This document shows, piece by piece, positions 16,456-25,464 of a DNA stretch of 64,000 nucleotides (its first letter is position 1; every line of letters begins with the position of its first letter). The notes under the pieces are model-generated. The model did no database searches. It saw nothing but the letters and a program-made list of their open reading frames with translations, and had not been told where the DNA came from. The stretch comes from Flavobacteriia bacterium (GTDB taxonomy: Bacteria > Bacteroidota > Bacteroidia > Flavobacteriales_D > Crocinitomicaceae). The position numbers were made by a program, and so were the translations under genes. The stretch lies in contig CANFUT010000014.1 in the NCBI GenBank assembly GCA_947450325.1, forward strand, positions 40,539 to 104,538, given 5' to 3'.

Positions 16456-17636
16456 AAGATCTTCTCAACCAAAACCCCATTCGCACTTGACCATTGATAA
16501 TTCGCTTTCACAAAATTTTGACCAGCTTCAGCTATATTTTTCAATAAAATAGGATCGTTCAATAATCGTTGAATTTGATTTGCAAACGAATCTGCATCGT
16601 CAGCAATTAATATTTCCTTTTCTGGAGTTGCCAAGAGTGCATTGTTTGCCAAAGTTGTCGTAATACAAGGCAAACCCATTGCCATGGCTTCTAAAAGCTT
16701 GTTTTGAAGTCCTGTTCCAATCATCATCGGTGCGATGAATATACGTGCAGATAAATAACTTTCGCGAATATCTTCAACCCAGCCGTTGACTACAAAATGA
16801 TTAGAAGAAAGTGCTTTTAAATTTGGATTTGGAGTTGCACCTGAAATCAAACAGTTTATTGCTGGTTTGAAATGCATTATTTTGGGCATGATTTCCTTTT
16901 CGATATACATCGCAGCATCAATATTCGGCGGATAACCCATATTTCCTGTGAAAACTAAATCGAACTTTTTCTCTGTTTCAAAATTTTCAAAAAACTGATT
17001 GTCAACACCATTGGGTACTAATGTAATTTCTTCTCGATTTGGATGAATGATATAATTTCTGTCTTGTTTTGAAATGATTGTGTGGTTCTCAAAATAATCG
17101 AAAATTTGACGTTCATATTTTGCCAAACGTTTGTATTCAGTAGTAAATATCCACTTTTTTATTCCCCAAACATGCTCAATTCTTCTCTCCATGCCTTTGG
17201 ACAATGCATCCATGTAATCTAAGGTCTTATGGCAAGAATGGTAATTTTTAACATATTCTGTTGTTCTAATTAATTGACAATAAATATGTTCAGGCTGAAC
17301 GTCTTTTAATATTTGGTTAATTGCTTTTTGAATCCAATTTTGGTGGAAAAATCGCACTTGAAAAGGTTTAGAATCAAATACCGCCCAACATAAATTAAAG
17401 AAAAGGTTGATTTTTTTGAGTTTAAACACATGCAATGTTTCGCAAAGTTCTGAGATTTTAGCGTAATCATTTGCTAGAATTTCCTTCTCAGATGTGCAAA
17501 TTAAGTGAACTTCAAAAGTCTTTGCTAAATCTACCAATTGATAATAAGCACGTAATTTATCTCCTTTTTCCAATGGATATGGAAAACGGGAAAGAAAAAC
17601 CGCAATTTTTGGCTTATATGGATTGGATGAATGCAA
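16440..17636 (-). CDS. GT4-type glycosyltransferase
   Basis: 398 residues, GT-B fold. The N-terminal FLSRFPYPLEKGDKLRAYYQ is typical of the subgroup that transfers sugars in exopolysaccharide assembly. The nucleotide-sugar domain shows FTGNMGYPPNIDAAMY (about 232-247) and GTGLQNKLLEAMAMGLPCIT (about 313-332), the E-x7-E-like region. Probably cytoplasmic face of the inner membrane; donor and acceptor unknown. Its start overlaps the end of the upstream glycosyltransferase by 23 bases, implying coupling. The C-terminus LDRRL is encoded by the 14-bp repeat. Confidence 0.88.
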   Translation of the reverse strand: MHSSNPYKPKIAVFLSRFPYPLEKGDKLRAYYQLVDLAKTFEVHLICTSEKEILANDYAKISELCETLHVFKLKKINLFFNLCWAVFDSKPFQVRFFHQNWIQKAINQILKDVQPEHIYCQLIRTTEYVKNYHSCHKTLDYMDALSKGMERRIEHVWGIKKWIFTTEYKRLAKYERQIFDYFENHTIISKQDRNYIIHPNREEITLVPNGVDNQFFENFETEKKFDLVFTGNMGYPPNIDAAMYIEKEIMPKIMHFKPAINCLISGATPNPNLKALSSNHFVVNGWVEDIRESYLSARIFIAPMMIGTGLQNKLLEAMAMGLPCITTTLANNALLATPEKEILIADDADSFANQIQRLLNDPILLKNIAEAGQNFVKANYQWSSANGVLVEKILDRRL

Positions 17637-18801
17637 GGAGTTTTTTTGAAATGTTATGAATATTGAAAGTTTCTATCGCCAGAATTTGGCCTTTTTCTCC
17701 GATTTTATGTGCTAAGTCAGCATTGGTAGCGAGTAGTACAGAAGCATCGACAAAATCTTTCGTGCGATTGGCAATCATCCCATGAATCTCATTTTTCACT
17801 GGAATTCCTTCAAAACCAACTTTCGATGATACAACCGGAATTCCCAACGCCAATGCTTCAAGAATTTTAATTCGGATTCCCGATCCAGATTTTAGAGGGA
17901 CTAACAAAATGCCGTTTTCACTCAAAAATCGCTTCACATCCGTTACTTTGCCGTGAATAAAGACATTTTTTTGCTTCAGATTCAATAATTTATCGGACAT
18001 AAACGAACCAGCAAGATGCAATTCAGCATTCGGAATTTTTTCTAGAATTTTTGGGAAAATTTTATTTAGCAATAAATCAACAGCTTCAATGTTTGGTTTC
18101 CAATTCATCGATCCTAAAAAGCAAAATTTATTTTGCTGAATCGAAAGTGGATTATCAGTATCAAAATCCATAGAAACGGGAATCGAACTAATCGGCGTGT
18201 AAATACCCAAACTTCTGAAATGCAATAAATCTTCTTCTGAAATACAAGCAATTCCATCTACTTTTTTCAATGCGTTAACTTCAAACTTCATTAAGTCTTT
18301 AGCCAATTTCCGCAAGAAAAGTTTTTTCGCAATTCCAATTTCTGACGCAGCCAGTCTTTCCCAAATTTTATATTCAACGTTGTGAGCTCTCAAAATCACT
18401 TTACCAGAAAAATTAGCCCTTATTGCTGGTAAATAAGGCAATAGATATGCACTTTCTAATATGATCACACCAAAATTTGAAGTTTGTAAGTGTTCGATGA
18501 TTTTGTTCTCAAATTCTGTATTGTAAAATCTGGAGATGTTGTAAGAAGTGCTTCCAAATAGAGATAAGAAAGCATCTTTGGCTTTGATTTGAGTGTCAAC
18601 AAATACAGCCTCTGGAAGTATGATTTCTTTTAAAGGTGAAGGATAAGATTCTAAATCAAAAGGATGTTTGGAGGTTTCAATGGTTAAATTTTTTACTTCA
18701 AAGCCAAGTTGCAATAAATTTTTCAAAAGTTCATGCATGGCAATACACCCACCATCTAATAAAGGGAAAATTGGTTTATTAGTGAGATGAAGTATTTTCA
18801 T
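17614..18801 (-). CDS. GT4-type glycosyltransferase
   Basis: 395 residues, GT-B fold. MKILHLTNKPIFPLLDGGC opens the acceptor domain; ILRAHNVEYKIWERLA (about 138) is a conserved helix; the donor domain has FLGSMNWKPNIEAVDLL and GSGIRIKILEALALGIPVVS (near 317-336). It overlaps the permease gene upstream by four bases (18798-18801) and the second glycosyltransferase downstream by 23 bases, so the three form one coupled operon. It most likely adds a sugar to LPS or another surface glycan; donor and acceptor are not readable from sequence. Confidence 0.88.
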   Translation of the reverse strand: MKILHLTNKPIFPLLDGGCIAMHELLKNLLQLGFEVKNLTIETSKHPFDLESYPSPLKEIILPEAVFVDTQIKAKDAFLSLFGSTSYNISRFYNTEFENKIIEHLQTSNFGVIILESAYLLPYLPAIRANFSGKVILRAHNVEYKIWERLAASEIGIAKKLFLRKLAKDLMKFEVNALKKVDGIACISEEDLLHFRSLGIYTPISSIPVSMDFDTDNPLSIQQNKFCFLGSMNWKPNIEAVDLLLNKIFPKILEKIPNAELHLAGSFMSDKLLNLKQKNVFIHGKVTDVKRFLSENGILLVPLKSGSGIRIKILEALALGIPVVSSKVGFEGIPVKNEIHGMIANRTKDFVDASVLLATNADLAHKIGEKGQILAIETFNIHNISKKLLAFIQSI

Positions 18802-20249
18802 ATCGTAGTATCTTTTTTGGTTTTCTTTTTGAAAAATTTAATCCAAGAATCTTTATTGAATACCTTGGAATCATTGGCCGCACTTCGCATCAATATGATG
18901 GCAACGGGTGACAAAATGAATGTAGCCATCCACATGCCCCAGAATGGTGAAACTACACCTTCGTTTGCTAAACTTTCGCCCACGCTATTGAGAATAAAGT
19001 AAACCATAAAAAGTAACGCTGCAATCACTACTGGCGCACCAAATCCTCCTTTTCGAATAATAGCGCCCAGGGGAGCACCGACGAAGAACAATACCAAAAT
19101 CGTCGCAGTCAGTGAAAATTTTCGATTGAATTCTATGTAAAATTTAGAAACTTCTTCAATGATGGTTTCTGTAAACAATTTTTGGCTTTGTAAATTATCC
19201 TTGCTTGTGCGCATTTTGCTGATCGACATATTATATGCCTGTCTTAAATCTGGAATTGCTATATCACTTAATTTGACTATTTCATTGGGGATTGTCATGG
19301 TATCAATTACGCGCAAACTGATACTGTCGTGTTTAAATTTATGCGCTTGAAAATAGGGGTGACTGTTTTTTAAACCTTCCACAAAATTATTTAAAATGGC
19401 ATTTGTTTGTTTTTGAATGGAATCGACTGCCTGATTAATTTGAAAAACATTGTACATCTCATGTTTATCTTTGAACAAATCCTCGTCTGATTTATTCATT
19501 TTGAATCCAGAAATATCAATTTTATAGGTGGCATCGTCAAAAGAATATCTTCTACTAGGATGGAAATTACTGTTTGATCCTGAACCTGTTCCTGAAAAAG
19601 ACGATAATTCTTCGAATACTTGACCATTTTCCAAATTGAAAAACAGATATAGCCCATTTTTTGATTTAAAAACCTCTCCGCGTTCAGCTTTTACCGTTTT
19701 TACTACGTTCAAATTGGTGTGGTCATGAATCGTAATTCCTTCAAATTTACTGTCGTTTCCTTTGTCTATTTTGATTGAATAGCCATCAAGTTGATTGTTG
19801 TACTTACCTGGTGTTAAAATCGTTGAAATCTTAGTTTCTTGAATATCATAAATGATGGTGCGCCACTTCAAATTGGCAACAGGAATCACAAAATTCGCAA
19901 AATAGAATGTTCCTAAGCAAATAAGTAAAACAACGCCAGTAAGTGGTCTTAAAATGCGATATAGAGATAAACCAGAAGATTTTAGTGCGGTCAATTCGTT
20001 GTTTTCAGCCAAATTTCCGATGGTCATGATCGAAGACAAAAGCATCGCAAGCGGCAAAGCCAAAGGAATTAAACTTGCAGAAACAAAAAATAAAAGCTCG
20101 AGAATTACTGTAATACTAATTCCTTTGCCCATTAAATCGTCAATGTATTTCCAGAAAAATTGCATGATTAACATGAACATGGAAATACAAAAAGTAACCA
20201 CAAATGGACCTGCGAAGGATTTGATACTAAAAACGTACAGTCGTTTCAA
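18798..20249 (-). CDS. LptF/LptG family permease (YjgP/YjgQ)
   Basis: 483 residues: three N-terminal membrane helices (about 10-35, 48-72, 100-122), a large periplasmic beta-jellyroll-like region (about 130-370), and three C-terminal helices (380-470). LSSIMTIGNLAENNELTALKSSGLSLYRI is the conserved cytoplasmic coupling segment of LptF/G. These proteins, with LptB2, extract LPS from the inner membrane and pass it to LptC/A. Only one copy is here, so the F/G partner must be elsewhere. First gene of an operon with two glycosyltransferases; a -7 box is at 20272-20279. Confidence 0.92.
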   Translation of the reverse strand: MKRLYVFSIKSFAGPFVVTFCISMFMLIMQFFWKYIDDLMGKGISITVILELLFFVSASLIPLALPLAMLLSSIMTIGNLAENNELTALKSSGLSLYRILRPLTGVVLLICLGTFYFANFVIPVANLKWRTIIYDIQETKISTILTPGKYNNQLDGYSIKIDKGNDSKFEGITIHDHTNLNVVKTVKAERGEVFKSKNGLYLFFNLENGQVFEELSSFSGTGSGSNSNFHPSRRYSFDDATYKIDISGFKMNKSDEDLFKDKHEMYNVFQINQAVDSIQKQTNAILNNFVEGLKNSHPYFQAHKFKHDSISLRVIDTMTIPNEIVKLSDIAIPDLRQAYNMSISKMRTSKDNLQSQKLFTETIIEEVSKFYIEFNRKFSLTATILVLFFVGAPLGAIIRKGGFGAPVVIAALLFMVYFILNSVGESLANEGVVSPFWGMWMATFILSPVAIILMRSAANDSKVFNKDSWIKFFKKKTKKDTTI

Positions 20250-20271
20250 AATAAAGGAAATTCTTTTTTCA

Positions 20272-20279
20272 CAAAAGTA
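20272..20279 (-). promoter_or_regulatory. -7 element (TACTTTTG on minus strand) for the lptF-like operon
   Basis: The plus strand reads CAAAAGTA, 23 bases upstream of the ATG at 20249. Confidence 0.55.
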
Positions 20280-20360
20280 ACGAATGATAAGAGAATTAAT
20301 TTTGAATTTTCTAAAATGAAAATGTTCTCTATCAAATAAAAATGGCTTAAAGTAGTTGGA

Positions 20361-20762
20361 TTAAGCCCCTAAAACTCTTTTTAATTCTTGAATAGATGAC
20401 TCCCAAAGCATTGTAACTTCTTCTACATCATCTTCTTCAGCGAAATCAGTGATGTGTAAAACCAAGGTTTTGGTCATTGGATCAACTTCATATTGAATTT
20501 CAAAAAATGTATCATTTTCTTCTTCTTCTTGTCTCATCCATTTCCATTTCATGTGATGACCAGCTTTTCTACTCAGTAATTTAGCTTGTTCTTCACTTCC
20601 ATCCCAATAGAATGTGTAAATATCTTCTTTAATATTTACATCATCTGCAAACCATTCAGCCAATCCACTTGGGGTAGAAACCATGTTTTCAAAAACTTTT
20701 GGTGAAGTTTTTAATAAGTATTCTAATTCTATTTTGTGTTTATCAGTCATACTATTTTTCAT
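20361..20762 (-). CDS. START-like (SRPBCC fold) domain protein
   Basis: 133 residues from ATG 20762 (MKNSMTDKHKIELEY); a second ATG four codons later is also possible. FENMVSTPSGLAEWFADDVN and FYWDGSEEQAKLL are typical of the Bacteroidota START-like group, and the acidic C-terminal part (FAEEDDVEEVTMLWESSIQELKRVLG) forms the long closing helix. It is a small soluble protein with a hydrophobic cavity; ligand and role unknown. It is divergent from the membrane methyltransferase gene, with 53 bases between starts. Confidence 0.85.
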   Translation of the reverse strand: MKNSMTDKHKIELEYLLKTSPKVFENMVSTPSGLAEWFADDVNIKEDIYTFYWDGSEEQAKLLSRKAGHHMKWKWMRQEEEENDTFFEIQYEVDPMTKTLVLHITDFAEEDDVEEVTMLWESSIQELKRVLGA

Positions 20763-20815
20763 TTTATTACCTTCGCACTTTATTTGAAGATTTGAAATAT
20801 ACATAATTCTTTTCA

Positions 20816-21565
20816 ATGGCATTAGTACACACACTAGAAAAAAATGGAAATTTTTTATTTAAATACCGCGGACAGATCCCCGTTATTTTGTTTTTAATGG
20901 CAATTCCAACCATTTATTTTACTGATTATGAATTTATTAAAGGAAATGATGATTGTAAATTAATTCTCACAATCGTGGCAGGAATTATTTCTTTCGCAGG
21001 TCTCGTAATTCGTTCAATTGCGATCGGTACAAGCAATAAAAACACTTCTGGGAGAAACACCAAGGAGCAAGTTGCAGAAGCTTTAAACACCAAAGGAATT
21101 TATTCCACAGTTCGTCATCCACTTTATTTGGGAAATTATTTCATGTGGATTGGAATTGTTGTTTACACTTTCAATATTTGGTTTGTGCTTTTAATTAGTT
21201 TGATGTTTTGGTTATACTACGAAAGAATCATGTTCGCAGAAGAGCGCTTTTTGGAAAAAAAATTCGGTCAATCTTATGTTGATTGGTCAATGAAAGTAAA
21301 TGCTTTCTGGCCAGGATTTAAAAATTATGAGAAAACGAGCATCCCTTTTTCTATGAAAACAATCATGAGAAGAGAATACTCTGGCGTAACTGCAACGATT
21401 ATTGGATTTGTTTTTATTGACTTTTTCAGAGATTGGTTTACTGAAGGTGAAGTTCAATGGAAAGTAAATCATGGAATTGTTGTAGTAATTGCTTTGTTAA
21501 TTTCTTTGATTTTCAGAACATTGAAACACAACACCAAAATTTTATTTGAAGAAGATAGATCTTAA
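20816..21565 (+). CDS. ICMT/PEMT-like membrane methyltransferase
   Basis: 249 residues, with about four membrane helices in the first two thirds and two near the C-terminus. STVRHPLYLGNYFMWIG (about 100-116) is the RHPxYxG signature, and ERIMFAEERFLEKKFGQSYVDW is the second conserved block of isoprenylcysteine-carboxyl/phospholipid methyltransferases, which use SAM at the membrane interface. A C-terminal extension beyond the usual domain (from about 180) adds more helices. A lipid is the likeliest substrate. Confidence 0.8.
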   Translation: MALVHTLEKNGNFLFKYRGQIPVILFLMAIPTIYFTDYEFIKGNDDCKLILTIVAGIISFAGLVIRSIAIGTSNKNTSGRNTKEQVAEALNTKGIYSTVRHPLYLGNYFMWIGIVVYTFNIWFVLLISLMFWLYYERIMFAEERFLEKKFGQSYVDWSMKVNAFWPGFKNYEKTSIPFSMKTIMRREYSGVTATIIGFVFIDFFRDWFTEGEVQWKVNHGIVVVIALLISLIFRTLKHNTKILFEEDRS

Positions 21566-21589
21566 GCTATTTTGAAATAAATATTTGCG

Positions 21590-21597
21590 TATATTTG
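21590..21597 (+). promoter_or_regulatory. Promoter of the tRNA gene (-7 element TATATTTG)
   Basis: Perfect TAnnTTTG match with a TTTG at 21571-21574 upstream, 51 bases before the tRNA. Confidence 0.65.
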
Positions 21598-21648
21598 CAC
21601 CCGCAAACAGGCTGAAAGTTTTGAAATTTCAGCTGAAAACGCAAAAAT

Positions 21649-21722
21649 GGCGAGGTAGCTCAGTTGGTTAGAGCGCCGGATTCATAACCCGGAGGTCGGG
21701 AGTTCAAATCTCCCTCTCGCTA
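21649..21722 (+). tRNA. tRNA-Met (anticodon CAT)
   Basis: A full cloverleaf in 74 bases: acceptor GGCGAGG/TCTCGCT (with terminal G-U pairs), D-stem GCTC/GAGC, anticodon stem 21676-21680/21688-21692 with an A-C mismatch at its base, loop TTCATAA with CAT at 21683-21685, T-stem GGGAG/CTCCC with TTCAAAT loop, discriminator A; CCA is not encoded. Initiator features (C1-A72 mismatch, three G-C pairs flanking the anticodon loop) are absent, so elongator Met is likelier; an Ile tRNA with modified CAT cannot be excluded by sequence alone. Confidence 0.92.
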
Positions 21723-21733
21723 CAGATAAATGC

Positions 21734-21761
21734 AAAGCTTTCAGAAATGAAAGCTTTTTTT
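21734..21761 (+). terminator. Terminator of the tRNA transcript
   Basis: A 9-bp perfect stem (AAAGCTTTC / GAAAGCTTT), 6-base loop and T-run, 11 bases after the tRNA. Confidence 0.85.
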
Positions 21762-21787
21762 CTGGAATAAAGTTTTACATTTGAATT

Positions 21788-22768
21788 ATGCATTCGCTTC
21801 CGTTCAAATTGCTTTTCGTTTTTCTACTGCAAGTTTCATTCACTCATAGTCAAGTTGCTGATAGCTCCTTCTATTACAAGTATCCTCATCGCCCTTCAAG
21901 ATTGGCTTCAATCGTCGAGTTTGTCGCTAAAAACTTTCTTCCATCCAATAAAATCCAAAAACATGTCGAGAATCCAAATTATGTTTCGCTTCCTGTTAAA
22001 ATTCCTTTAGATGTAAGAAAACAATGTCAAATCGATACTGTAATTATTGCTGGACGAAAAGTATTCAAGCTGTCACCAAAGTCCAGTAAATCGAATAAAA
22101 CGGTTCTTTTCTTACATGGTGGTGGCTATGTGAATAATATTTTCAAACAACATTGGATTTTTGCGTCTAATTTGGTTCAAACGACCAACTGCACGGTAAT
22201 TATTCCAGATTATCCATTGGCTCCAAAATCTAGTTATTCTGATGCGTTTAAAATGCTCGATTCGTTGTATCAAAAACTTTTGTTAGAGGTAAATTCAGAA
22301 AATATCATTTTTATCGGTGATTCAGCAGGAGGAGGTTTGGCGCTGGCTTTTGCTCAAAAGCTAAAAACAGAAAATGTTTCGCAACCCAGTCAGCTGATTT
22401 TAATTGCTCCTTGGCTGGATGTCAGTCTAACCAATCCTGCAATTGATTCTATTCAAAAATTCGATCCGATTTTGAAAGTGAAAGATTTAACTTCGATTCA
22501 TGCGACTTGGGTGAAGGATATTTCAATCAAACATAAGCTTGTGAGCCCAATTTATGGCGATTTAACTGGTTTGCCGAAAATTTCTATTTTTATCGGTACT
22601 CATGATATTTTGCTGGCTGACTGCCAGTCATTGAAAGAAAAGCTTGAAAAGAATAAAATTGTATTTAACTATTTCGAATATCCGAAAATGTTGCACGATT
22701 GGGTGATGTACATCCCTTTGAAGGAATCCAAATTTTCGATTCAGCAAATAGGGGAGTTGCTAAAGTGA
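21788..22768 (+). CDS. Exported alpha/beta-hydrolase, acetyl-esterase/HSL type
   Basis: 326 residues with a signal peptide (about 1-21). Hormone-sensitive-lipase-type features: oxyanion motif HGGGY at 110-114, nucleophile elbow GDSAGG with Ser179, acid Asp273 (THDILLAD) and His303 (MLHDW). It should hydrolyse short acyl or acetyl esters in the periplasm; natural substrate unknown. It follows the tRNA terminator and ends 3 bases from the convergent T9SS cargo gene. Confidence 0.87.
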   Translation: MHSLPFKLLFVFLLQVSFTHSQVADSSFYYKYPHRPSRLASIVEFVAKNFLPSNKIQKHVENPNYVSLPVKIPLDVRKQCQIDTVIIAGRKVFKLSPKSSKSNKTVLFLHGGGYVNNIFKQHWIFASNLVQTTNCTVIIPDYPLAPKSSYSDAFKMLDSLYQKLLLEVNSENIIFIGDSAGGGLALAFAQKLKTENVSQPSQLILIAPWLDVSLTNPAIDSIQKFDPILKVKDLTSIHATWVKDISIKHKLVSPIYGDLTGLPKISIFIGTHDILLADCQSLKEKLEKNKIVFNYFEYPKMLHDWVMYIPLKESKFSIQQIGELLK

Positions 22769-22771
22769 TGC

Positions 22772-24250
22772 TTACTTTTTGAAGACTTTCATCACTTTCT
22801 GATTGCCATTTATTTCAATATGAACAAAGTAAATTCCAGTGAGGAAATTTTCAAAATTGACATCCAAATCACTTTCAAAAGAATTTGCAAAGACTGTTTT
22901 CCCCGTAAGATCCAAAATACTCATCTTAATTGTACCAGAATAGGTTGACTTTAGATGTAAAATTTCATCAACCGGATTTGGAAAAATAGAAAGTAATTCG
23001 TCATTTTCGATTGTTTCGACAGACAATAGGCTTTGTTCTATCGGCGCAGTATAAGAAGCGGGATAGTCGTCATTTGGACCAATTTTTACTAGCGTAATAT
23101 TTTTTCCTCCTGAGCCAAAACTGGTATTGTAACCCACCAAAATTGCGCCACCATCCGACGTTGGAATAAATTGATTTGATTGATCTTGTCCTAAATTTGA
23201 AGTGTTTAGCGCTGGAAAATTTTCCCAAAATAAATACTCAGAATACCTGCGTACAAAGCAATCTTCACCTACACCAAAAACAGGAATTGTGCTATTGGTT
23301 GCCTGTTCGGCGATGTAAAATTTGGTTGGATTTCCATACGAAGTCAAGTAATCTATTCGCGCATCGGTGCCACTTTGATCTAATAATTCAAAAATCAAGC
23401 TTCCATCTACATTAGCTAAATATTTATAAATGTAGGTGAATTGTGTTAGATCGCTGTTCACAACAAAATTGCTTCCAACTGCACGAATAATTCCATTATT
23501 AATCGTTACATCATTCAATGAATAATTTCCATTTTGTCCTGTATAATTTGTCCAATCTATGATTCCATTTACATTCATTTTCATCACGATGGCTTTTTGC
23601 ATCAACGAATCGGTGACGAAATAATCTCCTACCACAATAAAGGTGGTATCGTTCACAATATTCACATTTTTAGCGATGTCTTTGCCTGTGGAGCCAATTG
23701 TTTTGGTCCAAATTGTATCTCCGTTTGATTTCAATCGCATCAAATACATGTCTTCCACTTCAGTTTCGTTAGAACTTGTTTCTCCAACTAAAATGAAAGT
23801 AGTATCCGGCATCATCACCGCGCCATGTAATTTTTCAAATTTTGAACCTCCATATGTTTTTTCAAACAGTAAGTTTCCTTGAAAATCGGTTTTGAAAAAA
23901 TAGAAGTCAAACAATCCGTTTCCAAATGAATTGGAATATCCAGCAACATAAATCCCATCGCCTTCAACAGCGAAAATACGTCTTCCCCAATCACTTTCAG
24001 CGCCTCCATAAGCATTTGACCAAAGTCTATTTCCCAAACTGTCGACGTGCAAAATAAATGCCTGCGCTGGAGCTTCTCCAAAACTACTTGATGATCCAGT
24101 AATCAAATAACTGCTGTCAGAAAGCTGACAAACGCCTTCACCAAAATCATATCCATTGTTGGTATAGATATTGAAAAATTTAATTTGAGCTTGGATATTT
24201 TGAGTAATCGTCAAAACTCCAAAAATGAAAAGGATTTTTATAATTTGCAT
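22772..24250 (-). CDS. T9SS-secreted protein with type A sorting domain
   Basis: 492 residues. There is a signal peptide (about 1-22). The body is a series of repeated strand blocks (YLITGSSSSFGEAPAQAFI, IYVAGYSNSFGNGLFDFYF, FILVGETSSNETEVEDMYL, FIVVGDYF, GAILVGYNTSFGSGGKNIT) that looks like a beta-propeller of the delta-60/SBBP-like kind. The last about 75 residues are a type A sorting domain: LSIFPNPVDEILHL, SILDLTGKTVF, GIYFVHIEINGNQKVMKVFKK. It should cross the outer membrane by T9SS and be surface-attached or released. It is the last gene of an operon with DUF5723 and a lipoprotein; its start overlaps the DUF5723 stop by 13 bases. Confidence 0.9.
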   Translation of the reverse strand: MQIIKILFIFGVLTITQNIQAQIKFFNIYTNNGYDFGEGVCQLSDSSYLITGSSSSFGEAPAQAFILHVDSLGNRLWSNAYGGAESDWGRRIFAVEGDGIYVAGYSNSFGNGLFDFYFFKTDFQGNLLFEKTYGGSKFEKLHGAVMMPDTTFILVGETSSNETEVEDMYLMRLKSNGDTIWTKTIGSTGKDIAKNVNIVNDTTFIVVGDYFVTDSLMQKAIVMKMNVNGIIDWTNYTGQNGNYSLNDVTINNGIIRAVGSNFVVNSDLTQFTYIYKYLANVDGSLIFELLDQSGTDARIDYLTSYGNPTKFYIAEQATNSTIPVFGVGEDCFVRRYSEYLFWENFPALNTSNLGQDQSNQFIPTSDGGAILVGYNTSFGSGGKNITLVKIGPNDDYPASYTAPIEQSLLSVETIENDELLSIFPNPVDEILHLKSTYSGTIKMSILDLTGKTVFANSFESDLDVNFENFLTGIYFVHIEINGNQKVMKVFKK

Positions 24251-25464
24251 CTTACTCTTAAATTAAATGATTGACCAAACGCATTTTTGGAAACAAACCC
24301 TAAAACGTCTTCTGTTCCCGCTCCGATTTGGATTTTCTTGAAGTTTAGATTTGCATAAAATCCTGCTCGCAAGCCACCAAATCCACCGTAACTTGCTATT
24401 AATCCTAAATCTAACATTTGGATTGGTCTGTAATTAACTCCAAAATAAAGCAACGGGGTATAACTCAAAGTTGGATAAACTCTCAAACCAAATAATGTTT
24501 GAACTTTTCCAAGATAATGCTCATCAATAATTTTTCCAACTTGGAATAAACAAGGTAAAGCAATCCAGTTTTTTTTCCTATCTGTTTCAATATGTAAGGT
24601 GTCGAGCACTGAAAAATTGCCTGAAAATAACGACTGATTATTGAAAATTTGGTCAAAGTTAAAGCCCGAATAATTGTAAATCGAATCTACCGTGTAGCTT
24701 TTCATTCCTTGATTCATGTATGCCAAACCTAGATTTTTCGCTTGCAATTGGATATAAGCTTTTCGTCCATTTAACCATTGAAAAGGAATTTTAAAATCTA
24801 AATCTACAGCAGCACCTAAACCATTTGAAAATTGATTTTTGTCGGTAAATGAAAATGAGCCGTCTACATTCAAGTCAATGGAAGTAGCTTCAGCATTTTG
24901 TGTCAAAGATCCATTTCGAAGATGCCCTTTGTACACATTTGAAACATTGACAAAATTCAAGGTAATTGAAGATTTACTTTTTTTGGAAATCACGCCAAAT
25001 CCAATTTTTTGAAAACCAGTGATATTGGCAGTAGTTCCTGAAAATTCAGCCGTTGAACCTAGAAAATGGTCATTTCCTTTAAATACCAAACCGAATAAAT
25101 CATCGGAATATGCGGCAGATCCAATAAAATAGTAACCGCCTTTTACGAGAAATCCCCAATTTTCATTTCCAAAGATATTTGACTTATAGTTGCGATATTC
25201 GAATTCAGCTTGAATATTTTTCCCTAAACGATTCAATCCTTTGTGCGCATTGTAGCTATTATCGATTACTTCAGTAGAAATTTTTCCACCATTAAATAAT
25301 CTATCAGCCATGCTGTTGCGTAATGAAGTTGAATTGTAGGCATTGTCTCCTGATAAAATGAATTCTTGTTGAATCAATGTAGTATCATATTGAGCCGGCA
25401 ACCACAATTGGCCAAAAACTTGCTGAAAACCAAGTAGGAAAAAGAATAAAATGGTATTTCTCAT
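24238..25464 (-). CDS. DUF5723-type outer-membrane beta-barrel protein
   Basis: 408 residues with a signal peptide (about 1-18, VFGQ). The mature protein opens with the LWLPAQYDT...NAYNSTSLRNSMADRL pattern I associate with DUF5723, then alternates amphipathic strands to the C-terminus, ending in LRVRCKL. This is a predicted outer-membrane barrel of unknown function. It sits directly behind the lipoprotein gene (stop and start adjacent) and overlaps the T9SS cargo gene by 13 bases, so the three are translated from one message. Confidence 0.75.
   Translation of the reverse strand: MRNTILFFFLLGFQQVFGQLWLPAQYDTTLIQQEFILSGDNAYNSTSLRNSMADRLFNGGKISTEVIDNSYNAHKGLNRLGKNIQAEFEYRNYKSNIFGNENWGFLVKGGYYFIGSAAYSDDLFGLVFKGNDHFLGSTAEFSGTTANITGFQKIGFGVISKKSKSSITLNFVNVSNVYKGHLRNGSLTQNAEATSIDLNVDGSFSFTDKNQFSNGLGAAVDLDFKIPFQWLNGRKAYIQLQAKNLGLAYMNQGMKSYTVDSIYNYSGFNFDQIFNNQSLFSGNFSVLDTLHIETDRKKNWIALPCLFQVGKIIDEHYLGKVQTLFGLRVYPTLSYTPLLYFGVNYRPIQMLDLGLIASYGGFGGLRAGFYANLNFKKIQIGAGTEDVLGFVSKNAFGQSFNLRVRCKL

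Noticed and set aside
20250..20360. Possible small gene between the lptF-like and START-like genes
   Set aside because: No open frame of useful length with a start; AT-rich spacer carrying the lptF promoter box.
24238..24250. Programmed frameshift joining DUF5723 and the T9SS cargo
   Set aside because: Each gene has its own signal peptide, so separate translation with a 13-base overlap is the simpler reading; no slippery heptamer was seen.
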